This document shows, in pieces, positions 40,806 to 53,030 of a DNA stretch of 64,000 nucleotides. The stretch's first letter is position 1, and each line of letters starts with the position of its first letter. Made by a program: the position numbers and the translations under genes. The stretch is taken from contig OZ026548.1 of NCBI GenBank assembly GCA_964020155.1, positions 1,028,501 to 1,092,500 on the forward strand. The letters are read 5' to 3'. The notes under the pieces are model-generated. The model was not told where the DNA came from and did no database searches. It saw only the letters and a list, made by a program, of their open reading frames with translations. Source of the stretch: Chondrilla cf. caribensis (taxonomy: Eukaryota > Porifera > Demospongiae > Chondrillida > Chondrillidae).

Positions 40806-42131
40806 TTTTACATTGAACAGTTCAACAAGTGATATTTATTTTAAAAATGTATCAATTATGTTTATTTAGCTCCAAATCCGAAGTATATATACTGGATATA
40901 TGTATATTGGATTGATTTAGAAGTCTTTATGATTCTTTTCATAATAATTGAAATGATGATTGCGACGAAATTAGTTGGGACATGTCAGTGATTTGGAGTT
41001 GCGAAGTGTACATATGTATGTAGGGTCAGATCCAGAGTCATTGACTACACTATATCACATTATGACTAGCTGTCTTCCTGCAGAACATGAATGTTATGTC
41101 TGTCATGCAATATTCAGCCCTCTGCATTTCTGGTCCACTCAGACCGAATATTTCAAAAATACTATAAAATTGCTCCCAAGTGTCCATATGATATAGACGT
41201 ATTTTAATACATGACAAAATCATATCACTGGATTTACGCCAAATCAGCCGAAAATAGACCAATATCTCTATCGGCTGGGAGACCAAAGTCCGATTTTGAT
41301 GGCAACCAGTGATTACCTCACAGTCATCCAAATCCTCAGAAAGGGAACCACAGACAGCTGTTTCGCTCGTATTTTAATACATGTACTCTTGTATGTACAT
41401 TCTAATATAAGGAGTTGCTCTAAACCTCCTGGTGACTGGATAGGTAAATTCACATTTTGACGCTGGTTACCACAGACTGCTCAGTGTCCGTATCCAACTT
41501 ATTAACATACATTCTAATGCATGCACACCCTCCTGGGTGTGCTATAGGCCTCGTGGTGACCAGCATAAAAATGTCAAATTCTATTGCTGGTCACCACGGC
41601 CACTCTGATGTCCATGTGATGCATCATATCACAATTTCTGATGTATGTACACCCTCCTTGAGGTGGTACCTACCTACTGGTGACCAAAAAGTTGTGTTTG
41701 TGGGTGCGACAAAAGCTCCCCGGTGTCCATATGATGCATACATTAATACATATACTATTGTATATACATTCCAATTTGGAGGTGCTATTGACCACTTGGT
41801 GACTAAACAGGACATATTTAGCATTTTTTTTTTCCTGGTCACCACAAGGTGCCCAATGTCCCTATCTGTATCCAACTTATCAACACACATTGCACACCCT
41901 CCTGGGCGTGCTAAAGGCCTCCTGGTTACCACAGCAAAAAATGTCGACTTAATTATTCCTGGTCACCACAGCCACTGTGGTGACCATTATGCATCTTAAC
42001 ACAAAATTATTGCTGATACGGGGGACATAATATTTCGTAACATGCCACGCCCTTAGCAACCGTTCCAAAATGGCCGTCGACATGAAGTTGATGCGATTAG
42101 TAAGGGCGTGATATTTCAAGTGATTCACAAT
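40806..42131. other. Intergenic region between MVK and the LIAT1-like gene
   Basis: About 1.3 kb without a recognisable gene. The first 300 bp are AT-rich 3' flank. From about 41430 to 41990 there is a degenerate tandem repeat. An AAAATGGCCGTC start-like context at 42070 opens ten codons ending at a GTAAGG; it could be a 5' exon of the next gene, but nothing confirms it. Confidence 0.5.
41430..41990. repeat. Degenerate tandem repeat, period about 115-135 bp, four to five units
   Basis: Recurring blocks include GTGTCCATATGATGCAT, ACACCCTCCTGGG and CTGGTCACCACA. The GTCC landmark falls near 41486, 41610, 41724 and 41858. Units are strongly diverged. Weaker copies may extend back to about 41090. 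Confidence 0.7.
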
Positions 42132-43720
42132 ATGGAAAAAAATAGCGAAAAGAAACAAGAAGCGGTCATCAAGAAGAAAAGGAAGCGTCGAAAGGGTCAA
42201 GAGAAGGAAGAAAAGTCAAGAAAGTCTTGTAAAAGTTCCAAAAGAAATTCCCTTAAACTATCCAAGCTCCCTACCACTAAGCAAGAAGCTGACTCGAAAG
42301 AGAGCTTGCGTACTAGCAGTGGAAGTAGCACAGACTGTCATAAACCGGAAAAAAAGATACAAAGGTTAGTTAGTGACCCGGGACGCTGGTGTCAAATTAC
42401 AAGGAAAGAACGTTGAGTCTCAAAACTGTGGAGATAGCCTACTAGCTTTACAGTTGATGTGTGATGGGTTATGTAGTCTCTAGGCATAGTAGACCTTGTC
42501 CGTAAAGACCACTGAAATAAATGGAAAATTGTATTTTCAGACCAGTAGTTAGTGCGTGGAGATTCGTGTTTTTGACTCAAAGTAGTGAAAAGTTGTACAG
42601 TAGTTACGTATCTGAGAAGATTCATTGCTATCCCATTTTACGTGGTGAAACCTTCAGCCCTATGGATACTTCCCAAGGCTCCAACGAACCACACAGTGCA
42701 ACATTTTCGACGCTACTGTTACAATAACACAATAATTGATAGTCAAAAAGTTACATTAAAGTGAGAATCAAAATATGATGGCTTCTTCATGTCTTGTTCC
42801 CAAATGTTAGCAGGGGGTGCAGCGGAAAAATCTCCAATTCCAGGTTTCAAACCTTGATGAAATCATTGCTAGCCTTCTTGTCAGCCCTACCAGCCACCAG
42901 CGCCCCCTAGGGTCACTTTAAGACCTGTTTCAGGAAGTCCCTTGTTGTGATAGTGTGGTGTATTGTGCAGAGTGAGCATCCCTGACTCTGTGAGATTCCG
43001 CCACCCCTTATGAGCACACACACGCATAATAGGTGCTGAAGTTATTCACTGTATGTCACACTGGCACTCCTGTACATACGTAGATGTGGCCCCACTCCAC
43101 AGCCATCTGCTGTGTGCTCAAAAGAAGTACGAAAATCGCTTGAACAACTGTGCGAAGAAGGTACGTCCTAGTCCTCCCTGTATACGTATGTGTGTGTACA
43201 GTGGACATGGAATAGTAAAAATTAAGAATGTTCACCACATGCAATTGTATGCTGGTAGTCTACTATATAGTGTGTGTACATGCGTGGTTCCTGTACTATG
43301 GTTTTTGTTATGAGCATATTTTTGCTCTCCTAGCATTAATTTTAGTTCCTGTTGTGCATACGTATACTGTGTATATTTGTATGTGTATGTGTGTGTGTGT
43401 GTGCGTGCGTGTACACATGATTATGTGTTGTGCAGGGTTGTTGTATTGTGACACACGAAAGTGGCAAAAATTATTAATACACATATTTCACAGGTGACTG
43501 CAGTGAAGATTTGAGTGTGCATGTGATTGAGAGCTTGAGATGGAGCCACCAGTGTTCTGACCACGAAGAAGAGAAGAAGAGACTTGAAGACTACAAGGAC
43601 AAGCGTAGGCAGCGCTACATGGCACTCATAGAAGAGAGGAGGACTATCACAGTTACACAGAAACTCACTTTAAAGACAAGTAATCCTTTTTATTATGTAC
43701 CAAAGTCACCAATATCTTAA
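42132..43720 (+). CDS. Small lysine-rich protein, LIAT1-like
   Basis: Exons 42132-42364, 43084-43160 and 43494-43720 join in phase (2 then 1) to 178 residues. The N-terminal third is strongly basic, with KKKRKRRKGQEK and many Ser/Lys residues. The C-terminal part has a compact charged segment, ESLRWSHQCSDHEEEKKRL, then a Tyr/Lys/Arg block with RRQRYM. A lysine-rich N-terminus plus a C-terminal SLRW segment recalls LIAT1 (ligand of the arginyltransferase ATE1), but I rely on memory of that family and the match is short. If correct, it would be a nuclear partner of ATE1. Start chosen at the first ATG of the lysine-rich exon; an upstream ATG at 42070 is possible. An open stretch at 42540-42727 has the same entry phase and could be an alternative last exon. 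Confidence 0.6.
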
Positions 43721-44104
43721 TTTTTAACATGTATTAAATTATTATAGTACATAGTATTTATATAATACAGTATATATAATTATTTGTATTTATAATCATT
43801 TTGTTGAGCATCAATACATAGACAATCAAGGGTACAGCTCTAAAAACACAGCAGCTAATAGTGATAATATTATTCATGAACATTGAATCATAAGTATCAT
43901 CATCATCAAAAAGTCTTGTAATCCAATTGACATGCTATTCATACACTGCCTGCTTCCTACTAACATCCTGCCATGTCAAACTTTATACCTTTCTACTAAT
44001 GATACACCTTGTTAAACGTACACAATAGGCCTAGAGTGCTGTAATGTACCAATGTGATGCTGTGTGTATACATTACAATTTGCTTAGTATAAAGGATATA
44101 CCCG
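43721..44104. other. Spacer between the LIAT1-like gene and the retroelement
   Basis: AT-rich 3' flank of about 380 bp. No coding exon or RNA gene recognised. Confidence 0.45.
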
Positions 44105-44154
44105 AGTTAGTACGAGCATGAAAATGGCGTAATTAGCAGAGATTCTGATACCTA

Positions 44155-45174
44155 TTGACTATCGCAATGCCGTCATGTTGCCGATGCAACGGCAATGGCA
44201 TTTGCCTGAACTGCGTTTGCCGAAAATCTGGCCGAAAATGTACCAGCTGCTTGCCAAAACAAAAGAATCAGTGTAGAAATGATGTAAGCGACGTCGCCTG
44301 CTGCAGCGCACCTTCTTCTAGTTCTTGTTCGTCTCGAAAATGTGGCCGAAAATGTACGAGGTACTTGCCAAAACAAAAGAATCAGTGTAGAAATGATATA
44401 AGTAAAATCCCCAGCTGCAGCGCGCCTTCTTCTCATTCTTGTACCACTCCTTTAGTCTCATCTCGTCCTTGTACCACTCTTATAGCCTCATCTAGTTCCT
44501 GTACCACATCAATAGCCTCATCTCATCCTTGTACCACTCATATAGCCTCATCTAGGTCTTATGCCACATCAGTAGTTTCTTCTCATCCTTGTACCACTCC
44601 CGCAGCTTCATCTCATCTTTGTACCACTCCTTTAGCTTCGTCTAGTTCTTATACCACATCAGTAGCCTCATCTCATCCTTGTACCACTCCTTTAGCTTCA
44701 TCTAGTTCTTATACCACATCAGTAGCTCCATCTCATCCTTGTACCACTCCTATACCTTCATCTAGTTCTTATACCACATCAGTAGCCTCATCTCATCCTT
44801 GTACCACTCCTTTAGCTTCATCTAGTTATTATACCACATCAGTAGCTCCATCTCATCCTTGTACCACTCCTATACCTTCATCTAGTTCTTATACCACATC
44901 AGTAGTCTCATCTCATCCTTGTACCACTCTTTTAGCCTCTAGTTCCTATACCACATCAGTAGCCTCATCTCATCCTTGTACCACTCTTATACCTTCATCT
45001 AGTCTTTGTACCACATCAGTAGCCTCTTCTCATCCTTGTACCACTCTTATAGCCTCATCTAGTTCTTGTGTCACATCAGTAGCTTCATCTCATGATTGTA
45101 CCACTCATATTTCCTCATCCTGCTCCTGTATCACATCAGTAGCTTCACCCCATTCCTGTACCACTTCCTTATGA
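44155..45174 (+). CDS. Retroelement ORF1: Cys-cluster protein with Ser/Thr/Cys repeats
   Basis: 339 codons. The N-terminus has a dense cysteine cluster (CRCNGNGICLNCVC, then RKCTSC), likely zinc-binding, and a partial second copy (GRKCTRYLPKQKNQCRN) about 45 residues later. The rest consists of about 14 imperfect 20-residue units built from SSHPCTTP and SSSYTTSVA. The ORF stops at TGA 45172-45174. The same frame continues open to 45576 with the same composition, so this stop looks like a nonsense mutation within a longer ORF. Cys clusters of this form precede the RT in related elements, from memory. A role in nucleic-acid binding is inferred. Confidence 0.7.
   Translation: MTIAMPSCCRCNGNGICLNCVCRKSGRKCTSCLPKQKNQCRNDVSDVACCSAPSSSSCSSRKCGRKCTRYLPKQKNQCRNDISKIPSCSAPSSHSCTTPLVSSRPCTTLIASSSSCTTSIASSHPCTTHIASSRSYATSVVSSHPCTTPAASSHLCTTPLASSSSYTTSVASSHPCTTPLASSSSYTTSVAPSHPCTTPIPSSSSYTTSVASSHPCTTPLASSSYYTTSVAPSHPCTTPIPSSSSYTTSVVSSHPCTTLLASSSYTTSVASSHPCTTLIPSSSLCTTSVASSHPCTTLIASSSSCVTSVASSHDCTTHISSSCSCITSVASPHSCTTSL
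44440..45170 (+). repeat. 60-bp tandem repeat inside retroelement ORF1
   Basis: Units contain TCATCTCATCCTTGTACCAC and TTCTTATACCACATCAGTAG. The periodicity is 60 bp with half-unit (30-bp) similarity. One unit near 44930 is short by six bases, keeping the frame. Confidence 0.85.
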
Positions 45175-45316
45175 TCTTCATCTCACTCTTGCATCACTCC
45201 TTTAGCTTCATCAGATTCCACAGCAATAGATAGCAACTTGTCATCGGCACTTGTAGCACCCAATACCGAAGCTCAGCCCAATCAAGTTAGGGACCTTCCA
45301 TCTTTTCGCCCGATGA

Positions 45317-48169
45317 TATGTGATAAAGCTCAATGGCATAACCTTAACGGTCCGACAAGAATTTGTAACCCTGATTACATCTGCTTATCAGGAAATAGTC
45401 CACTGGAAACCAAATCACTTCATGATCCCTTCTGGAGCCCAGGGCAAACACTTTGTCAACAAACTTGTGCACCTGCTCAATGCATTTGCTACAGAGTCAC
45501 CACTAGAATCTTTTGCCATCACTGCAGCTATGACCATGCCAGCTCTTCTACTACAGAAACCACATGCTCGATCTAAATCAAAAGACCACATTAAGTGCCT
45601 TTCCAGGAGACTTCATCTATGGGAAACTGGTGATATCAAAGAACTTTTACATGAGGGCAGAATAATCCAGGCACACCTATCAAAGCAAGATCATGGTGAA
45701 AATGAAGACAGCAGCAAGACTGCACGGAAATTTGCCAAATACATGATGAGAGGAAAGATACGTTCAGCCACACAACTCCTGTCTAGAAGAGCATGCAATG
45801 GAGCTCTTAACTTGGATCATGTTATCAAGGAAAACTCGCATGATAAAACAGTGAGGGAAATCCTGATTGAGAAGCACCCTGAAGCTCAAGAAGTACATCC
45901 AGACAATGTTCTTCCTATCAAAGAAATCTCAACCACGCAATTTCATGATGTTCTTTTTGAGAGCATCACAGGTGAGGAAATAAGGAAATCAGCCCTGAAG
46001 ACGGAAGGTGCTGGTGGTCCCTCTGGTGTTGACGCTATGTCCTGGAGAAGGTTATGTACCGCCTTTGGAGACAGCTCCAATGATCTATGTTCTGCACTTG
46101 CAGCAATTGCAAAGAGAATATGTACAACACATGTCGATCCATCAAGCTTGATGGCCTACACTGCCTGTCGACTGATACCACTGAATAAGAACCCTGGCGT
46201 AAGGCCAATTGGAATTGGGGAAGTCATTCGAAGGATCATTGGAAAAGTGATAATGAAAATCGTCAAACCTGATCTTCTAAATGCAGTGGGCTCTCTTCAG
46301 CTCTGTGCTGGTCAAGATGCTGGCTGTGAAACTGCAATTCACGCCATGACCCAGATATTCTCTCAGGAAGACTCTGAAGGTACACTATTTGTTGACGCAT
46401 CAAATGCTTTCAATGCCCTAAATAGACAAACCACTCTTCTTAACTCAGAAGTTATCTGTCCAGCCCTAGCTCCCATCCTAATCAACACCTACAGATCTCC
46501 ATCTTACATGTTTGTGGATGGTGAACACATATTGTCAAAAGAGGGCACCACTCAAGGTGACCCTCTTGCAATGGCAATGTACGCCATTGGAACCCTACCT
46601 CTAATACAGAAACTTGACAACACAGCTTTTCAGGTCTGGTATGCTGATGATTCTGCAGCCAGTGCCTCCCTGAGCAGACTCCAATCGTGGTGGAAGGCAC
46701 TACAAGAGTTAGGTCCCAGCTATGGTTATTTTCCCAATAGCTTAAAAACCAAACTGGTGATCAAAGAGAAGCATTCTGCGGAAGCATACCAGCTCTTCGA
46801 AGGCACAGGAATAACAATCCTAAAGGAAGGGGCAAGCTACCTCGGAGGTGCTTTTGGATCCTTGCCATTTATTGAAGAAAGTGTTTCAAAGAAAGTGAAG
46901 GAATGGACAGAGGACCTCGTGCGACTGAGTAAATTTGCTGAAACCCAACCACATGCTGCTTATGCCGCTCTTGTCCATGGGCTTATATCCAAATGGAACT
47001 ACTTCCTACGCATCAACGATTGGGAAAGCATATCTCCAAGGGAATATCTTCAACCTCTTGAGGATGTGATTTCAACTCAAGTCATCCCTTCAATCACTGG
47101 GCAAAATCAATTGGGAGATCTAGCTAGGGACCTCACAGCCCTTCCCATCAACTTAGGGGGACTGGGGATCCCCAATCCTGTAACCACTGCTTCTGAGATG
47201 CATACATCTTCCAAAGCCATTTGTTCACCATTGATTGACAGTATGATGTGTCAAAATTCTGATCTAGCAGATATAAACATGAGGCAAAGACAAACTAAGC
47301 TATTACTCCGCTCCAATAAGCAGATGAAAATCAAAAAGACAGCTCAGGAATTGCATGCCAAACTACCAACTCTCCTCCAAAGAAGTATGGATATGTCTCA
47401 GGAAAGAGGAGCTTCTACATGGCTCTCTGCACTACCCTTGTTAGACCATGGATTTGCCCTACACAAATCAGCCTTCAGAGATGCCCTGGCACTGCGATAT
47501 AATTGGCCATTAAAGAAAACACCATCACATTGCTGCTGTGGACAACACTTCAGTGTGGAACACGCACTGTCTTGCCCTACTGGGGGATTTCCATCTATTC
47601 GACACAATGAAGTCAGAGATCTGACAGCGCAGCTACTTTCTGAGGTCTGTCATGGTGTATCGACAGAACCTCATCTACAACCAGTAACAGAGGAGAAGAT
47701 GTTTCATAGATCAGCAAACACCAATGATAATGCAAGACTAGATGTTGCAATGTATGGCTTCTGGGGAGGAAAATTCGAGAAGGCATTTATTGACGTAAGG
47801 GTTCTTAATCCCAGCGCCCCATCGAACAAGAAGCTCACCACAGAGGCAATGTACCACAAACATGAATTGGAAAAAAAGAGACAATATGAAGAGAGAATCA
47901 GAGAGATTGAACACTCCAGCTTCACACCACTGGTAATGTCCACCACTGGAGGCTTAGGGAACATTGCAACAACTTTTTACAGAAGATTGGCTGCAATGAT
48001 TGCGGAGAAACGGGACATCCCATATTGCAAGATGATGAACCTTATCAGATGCAAATTGAGCTTTGCCCTGTTACGTTCATCGATCATGTGCATCAGAGGA
48101 GCAAGGTCACGCACTGGACATTATACTAATGAATCTTACACCTTACAGATTGCAGAAGGCCACATCTAA
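45317..48169 (+). CDS. Retroelement reverse transcriptase with C-terminal zinc finger and nuclease-like region
   Basis: About 950 codons, open from 45317; a GTG lies at 45320 and the first ATG at 45422, in a frame different from ORF1. RT motifs: VDASNAFNALNRQ (motif A, 46388-46414), TTQGDPLAMAMYA (motif B, near 46550), and YADD (catalytic motif C, 46640-46651). The C-terminal part has a Cys/His cluster, CCCGQHFSVEHALSC (47531-47575), followed by RHNEV. It then has an ARLDVAMYG ... FIDVRV segment ending near 47800, matching the zinc finger and PD-(D/E)XK endonuclease layout of R2-type elements. No stop interrupts the frame. Because no ATG lies near the start and ORF1's frame overlaps it (45317-45576), it either needs a frameshift for expression or the copy carries a frameshift mutation. 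Confidence 0.85.
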   Translation, partial: YVIKLNGITLTVRQEFVTLITSAYQEIVHWKPNHFMIPSGAQGKHFVNKLVHLLNAFATESPLESFAITAAMTMPALLLQKPHARSKSKDHIKCLSRRLHLWETGDIKELLHEGRIIQAHLSKQDHGENEDSSKTARKFAKYMMRGKIRSATQLLSRRACNGALNLDHVIKENSHDKTVREILIEKHPEAQEVHPDNVLPIKEISTTQFHDVLFESITGEEIRKSALKTEGAGGPSGVDAMSWRRLCTAFGDSSNDLCSALAAIAKRICTTHVDPSSLMAYTACRLIPLNKNPGVRPIGIGEVIRRIIGKVIMKIVKPDLLNAVGSLQLCAGQDAGCETAIHAMTQIFSQEDSEGTLFVDASNAFNALNRQTTLLNSEVICPALAPILINTYRSPSYMFVDGEHILSKEGTTQGDPLAMAMYAIGTLPLIQKLDNTAFQVWYADDSAASASLSRLQSWWKALQELGPSYGYFPNSLKTKLVIKEKHSAEAYQLFEGTGITILKEGASYLGGAFGSLPFIEESVSKKVKEWTEDLVRLSKFAETQPHAAYAALVHGLISKWNYFLRINDWESISPREYLQPLEDVISTQVIPSITGQNQLGDLARDLTALPINLGGLGIPNPVTTASEMHTSSKAICSPLIDSMMCQNSDLADINMRQRQTKLLLRSNKQMKIKKTAQELHAKLPTLLQRSMDMSQERGASTWLSALPLLDHGFALHKSAFRDALALRYNWPLKKTPSHCCCGQHFSVEHALSCPTGGFPSIRHNEVRDLTAQLLSEVCHGVSTEPHLQPVTEEKMFHRSANTNDNARLDVAMYGFWGGKFEKAFIDVRVLNPSAPSNKKLTTEAMYHKHELEKKRQYEERIREIEHSSFTPLVMSTTGGLGNIATTFYRRLAAMIAEKRDIPYCKMMNLIRCKLSFALLRSSIMCIRGARSRTGHYTNESYTLQIAEGHI

Positions 48170-48279
48170 ATTAGATTCAACTCCTGACTATCCCATTTAA
48201 TATAGATTAGCTCAAGACTTGCGTGTCATTTATATTATAATATTTATAATCATTTCCGATATTATAAGTTAGTACGAGC

Positions 48280-48329
48280 ATAGACACTCTAAACTACGTA
48301 AAACGGTTACGAAGTTTAGAGTGTCTATG
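48280..48329. repeat. Perfect 17-bp inverted repeat (hairpin) upstream of PTRH2
   Basis: Arms CATAGACACTCTAAACT (48280-48296) and AGTTTAGAGTGTCTATG (48313-48329) are exact reverse complements around a 16-nt loop. The left arm overlaps the last three bases of the right target-site duplication. The PTRH2 start codon is 45 bp further on, so the hairpin lies in its promoter or 5' UTR. Confidence 0.9.
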
Positions 48330-48373
48330 GTACGAGACGCCTTATGAGAGGGGATTCCCTACACTCAACCAAA

Positions 48374-50215
48374 ATGGCCGACAAAGTTGGCGAGTGTCCA
48401 ATTTCTTGGCCCGTCCTGTTAGGCGCTAGTTTTGTTTCGGGACTAGTAGTCGGTTATTGGTTGAAAGGAAGAAGTCGTTATGCTGTTAGTGAAGGGGAAG
48501 GGGACAATGAATCAGATGTAGGTTGTTTGTGTGTGTTGTATCTCAGTCGTCGTCTATGAACTGACTGTGTTCAGTTATAAATTGTAGTCTGAATAGCATG
48601 TAAGGACGTATGAGGATCCCAACTTATAGGGTTCCCGTCGGTAACCTCACTCTCACTAGCACACGTCTCCTTGGGTCAGGGATATGACAGAGTAACAATC
48701 TGTAGATATGATATGAATGGTATGTTTAAGAGTAGAGAAACTCAACTTAGCAACATGCTTCATGGAGTGTATCAGTTGAGATATTCAGAAGAAGGCTCAA
48801 TGGACTTCTTGAAATGGGACAAAGAAGGATACATGGAATGTTTAGCTCTGTGTGTTAGTTAGTGTTATGCATTTTCTTCCGCAGTTCTCTTACATGAGTG
48901 GTGGTGGTGAGATGAAGATGGTTCTTGTGATCCGATCGGATTTAAAGATGGGGAAAGGGAAGATCGGGGCGCAGTGCGGTCATGCTGTGTTGGGTGCCTA
49001 CAGACAAGCCACACTATTGAAAAATGGGGTTCGTGTACATCTCACATTCGCATTACTTATGTCCCCATAACCATTGCTTATCTGAGGAGTCCACCTCCAA
49101 ATTGAATACATCCTGTGTTAGTGTTCACTACTTATAATGTCTAGTTCAAGCTGTCTATAGGTGTGCATCTAGTATGACTGTGTTTGGCCTGTCCAGTTGA
49201 TAAACAACACAACACATCTACAGTTGATGATAGTACTCAACTGTGGTACATTTTGTTTCAGAAAAGACTGGTCCATATGTGGGAGGATTATGGTCAGCCC
49301 AAAATAGCTCTGAAAGTTGACAGTGAAGAGCAACTTGTCCAGCTCCACAGTGAAGCAAGGAATGCTGGCCTGAATGCACATGTTGTCTTAGATGCGGGAA
49401 GAACACAGATTGCCCCTGGATCCAAGACAGTCTTGGCAATCGGACCTGGTGAGCATGTGTGCACATCATGGCTGTGCGTTACATATCTATATACTGTGAA
49501 TACTCGTTAATCCACTGTAATTTGTTTTCAAAGAATATGGTGGATTAATGAGTTTGGCGGATGGACTGGATATTCATTGGTACTTGTACATTATATTTGT
49601 ACTGGGAAATTGTGGTGGATTAAAAGGTTTGGTGGATAAAGCAGTGGTGGATTAATGAGAATTCACTGTTTATGATAAAAAACGGAAGTGTAACACACAG
49701 TACACATGCAGGCCATGTACCTTAGGCCACTTTTGGGACTCATAAAGACTGGGTTCAGTTGTTAGGTGTTCTCTAGGCTTGGGATTGTAAAATGCCACAC
49801 TACTAAACTGGTCCTACCAAACAGACTCCAATTTAGCAATAGATCAACCAATTTGTGGTTGTGACATGGTCAAAAAACAGCAGAGTGCACACATGTGTAT
49901 GTACATGATGTACGTATAATACAGCTAAACATTGTGTATGTTCATATGTCCATACATTATTGTGTATGTGCTATGTAAATAGCTACATAGGAGTGTGTAC
50001 TATAGGTATGGATATTATACACACACATACATACATAAATATATAAGTAGGTGGAAAAGATCGTATACTGACACTACTGACACTAGGCAAACATCTTCTC
50101 CACTGCTGAGCTATTCTGTACTGTAATTTCATCTCCATTGATCTTATTTCATTTTGTATACATAGGTCCTGCTGATGTGATAGATGAAATTACTGGTCAC
50201 CTCAAGCTCCTGTGA
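48374..50215 (+). CDS. PTRH2: Peptidyl-tRNA hydrolase 2, mitochondrial (PTH2 family, Bit1)
   Basis: Hydrolyses peptidyl-tRNA released from stalled ribosomes; in animals it is also the mitochondrial apoptosis/anoikis factor Bit1. Exons 48374-48517, 48885-49028, 49262-49448 and 50166-50215 join in phase to 174 residues (human 179). The N-terminus has a hydrophobic segment (residues ~11-29, [19 protein letters not shown]) as in the membrane-anchored animal protein. The PTH2 domain shows [20 protein letters not shown] with CGHA, then [20 protein letters not shown] and a C-terminal GHLKLL, all family signatures. Start is the AAAATGG context ATG. Intron 3 holds a pogo-like MITE. The gene ends 157 bp from the convergent CCDC92-like gene. 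Confidence 0.95.
49494..49668 (+). mobile_element. 175-bp MITE with AATCC-type ends
   Basis: The left end CTGTGAATACTCGTTAATCC pairs with the reverse complement of the right end, CAGTGAATTCTCATTAATCC. Left flank is TA, right flank is TT. It lies in PTRH2 intron 3 and its ends resemble family B at 31946, with an unrelated core. Confidence 0.6.
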
Positions 50216-50372
50216 GACCGTTTGTATGTACGTACACCAGTATGGAGATGCGTATGTATATACACATGCATTCTATTGTTCATTGTACACTTTCTCGTTA
50301 CACTTTGAATTGGTATTATATAAACAATAATTACTGTCACAATGCAATGAATTAATTGGTTATAAATAATTT

Positions 50373-52812
<2,440 letters not shown>

Positions 52813-53030
52813 TGTCGCCTGAGAAGACCTGGTATAAATGTAAGTTCAGCTCAAATTCCTTGCATAATTCGGTACCTCTGCGCTGCAGAGAAATAGAGAT
52901 CGAAACGGCTCACTTCTTTATTTGTCCCAACGGAGATCTACGGCACCATCTCCTACGTTGCTAAAGGCGTTGCTCTGTTATGGTTTCCGTTGCTACGCGA
53001 TATCAGCTGACCACTCTCGTTTTCAACAAA
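52813..53030. promoter_or_regulatory. Bidirectional promoter region, CCDC92-like / HINT3
   Basis: 218 bp separate the divergent start codons. No TATA box is evident. An in-frame upstream ATG at 52980 would shorten the spacer to 167 bp if used. Confidence 0.55.

Larger units (their letters stand above)
44105..48282 (+). mobile_element. Retroelement with Cys-rich N-terminus, reverse transcriptase and R2-like C-terminal zinc finger/nuclease, flanked by 15-bp TSDs
   Basis: The direct repeat AGTTAGTACGAGCAT occurs at 44105-44119 and 48268-48282 and bounds the coding region on both sides: a target-site duplication. The element (44120-48267, about 4.15 kb) has a 35-bp 5' UTR, a Cys-rich first ORF, an RT ORF, and a short AT-rich 3' end. 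There are no long terminal repeats and no clear poly(A) tail. Conserved coding sequence and an exact TSD indicate a young insertion. By its C-terminal CCHC-like finger plus PD-(D/E)XK-like segment I place it with REL-endonuclease non-LTR elements, though the RT itself is of a group I know mainly from sponge and cnidarian genomes, so the class is tentative. Confidence 0.8.

Noticed and set aside
42521..42727. 68-codon ORF as an independent gene
   Set aside because: No stand-alone start context or similarity. Kept only as a possible alternative exon because its phase fits.
44155..48169. Endogenous virus or LTR retrotransposon
   Set aside because: No long terminal repeats, protease, RNase H or envelope-like ORF. 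The C-terminal finger and nuclease-like region point to a non-LTR element.
48671..48862. 63-codon ORF in PTRH2 intron 1
   Set aside because: Lies between two well-supported PTRH2 exons, lacks a good start context and similarity.
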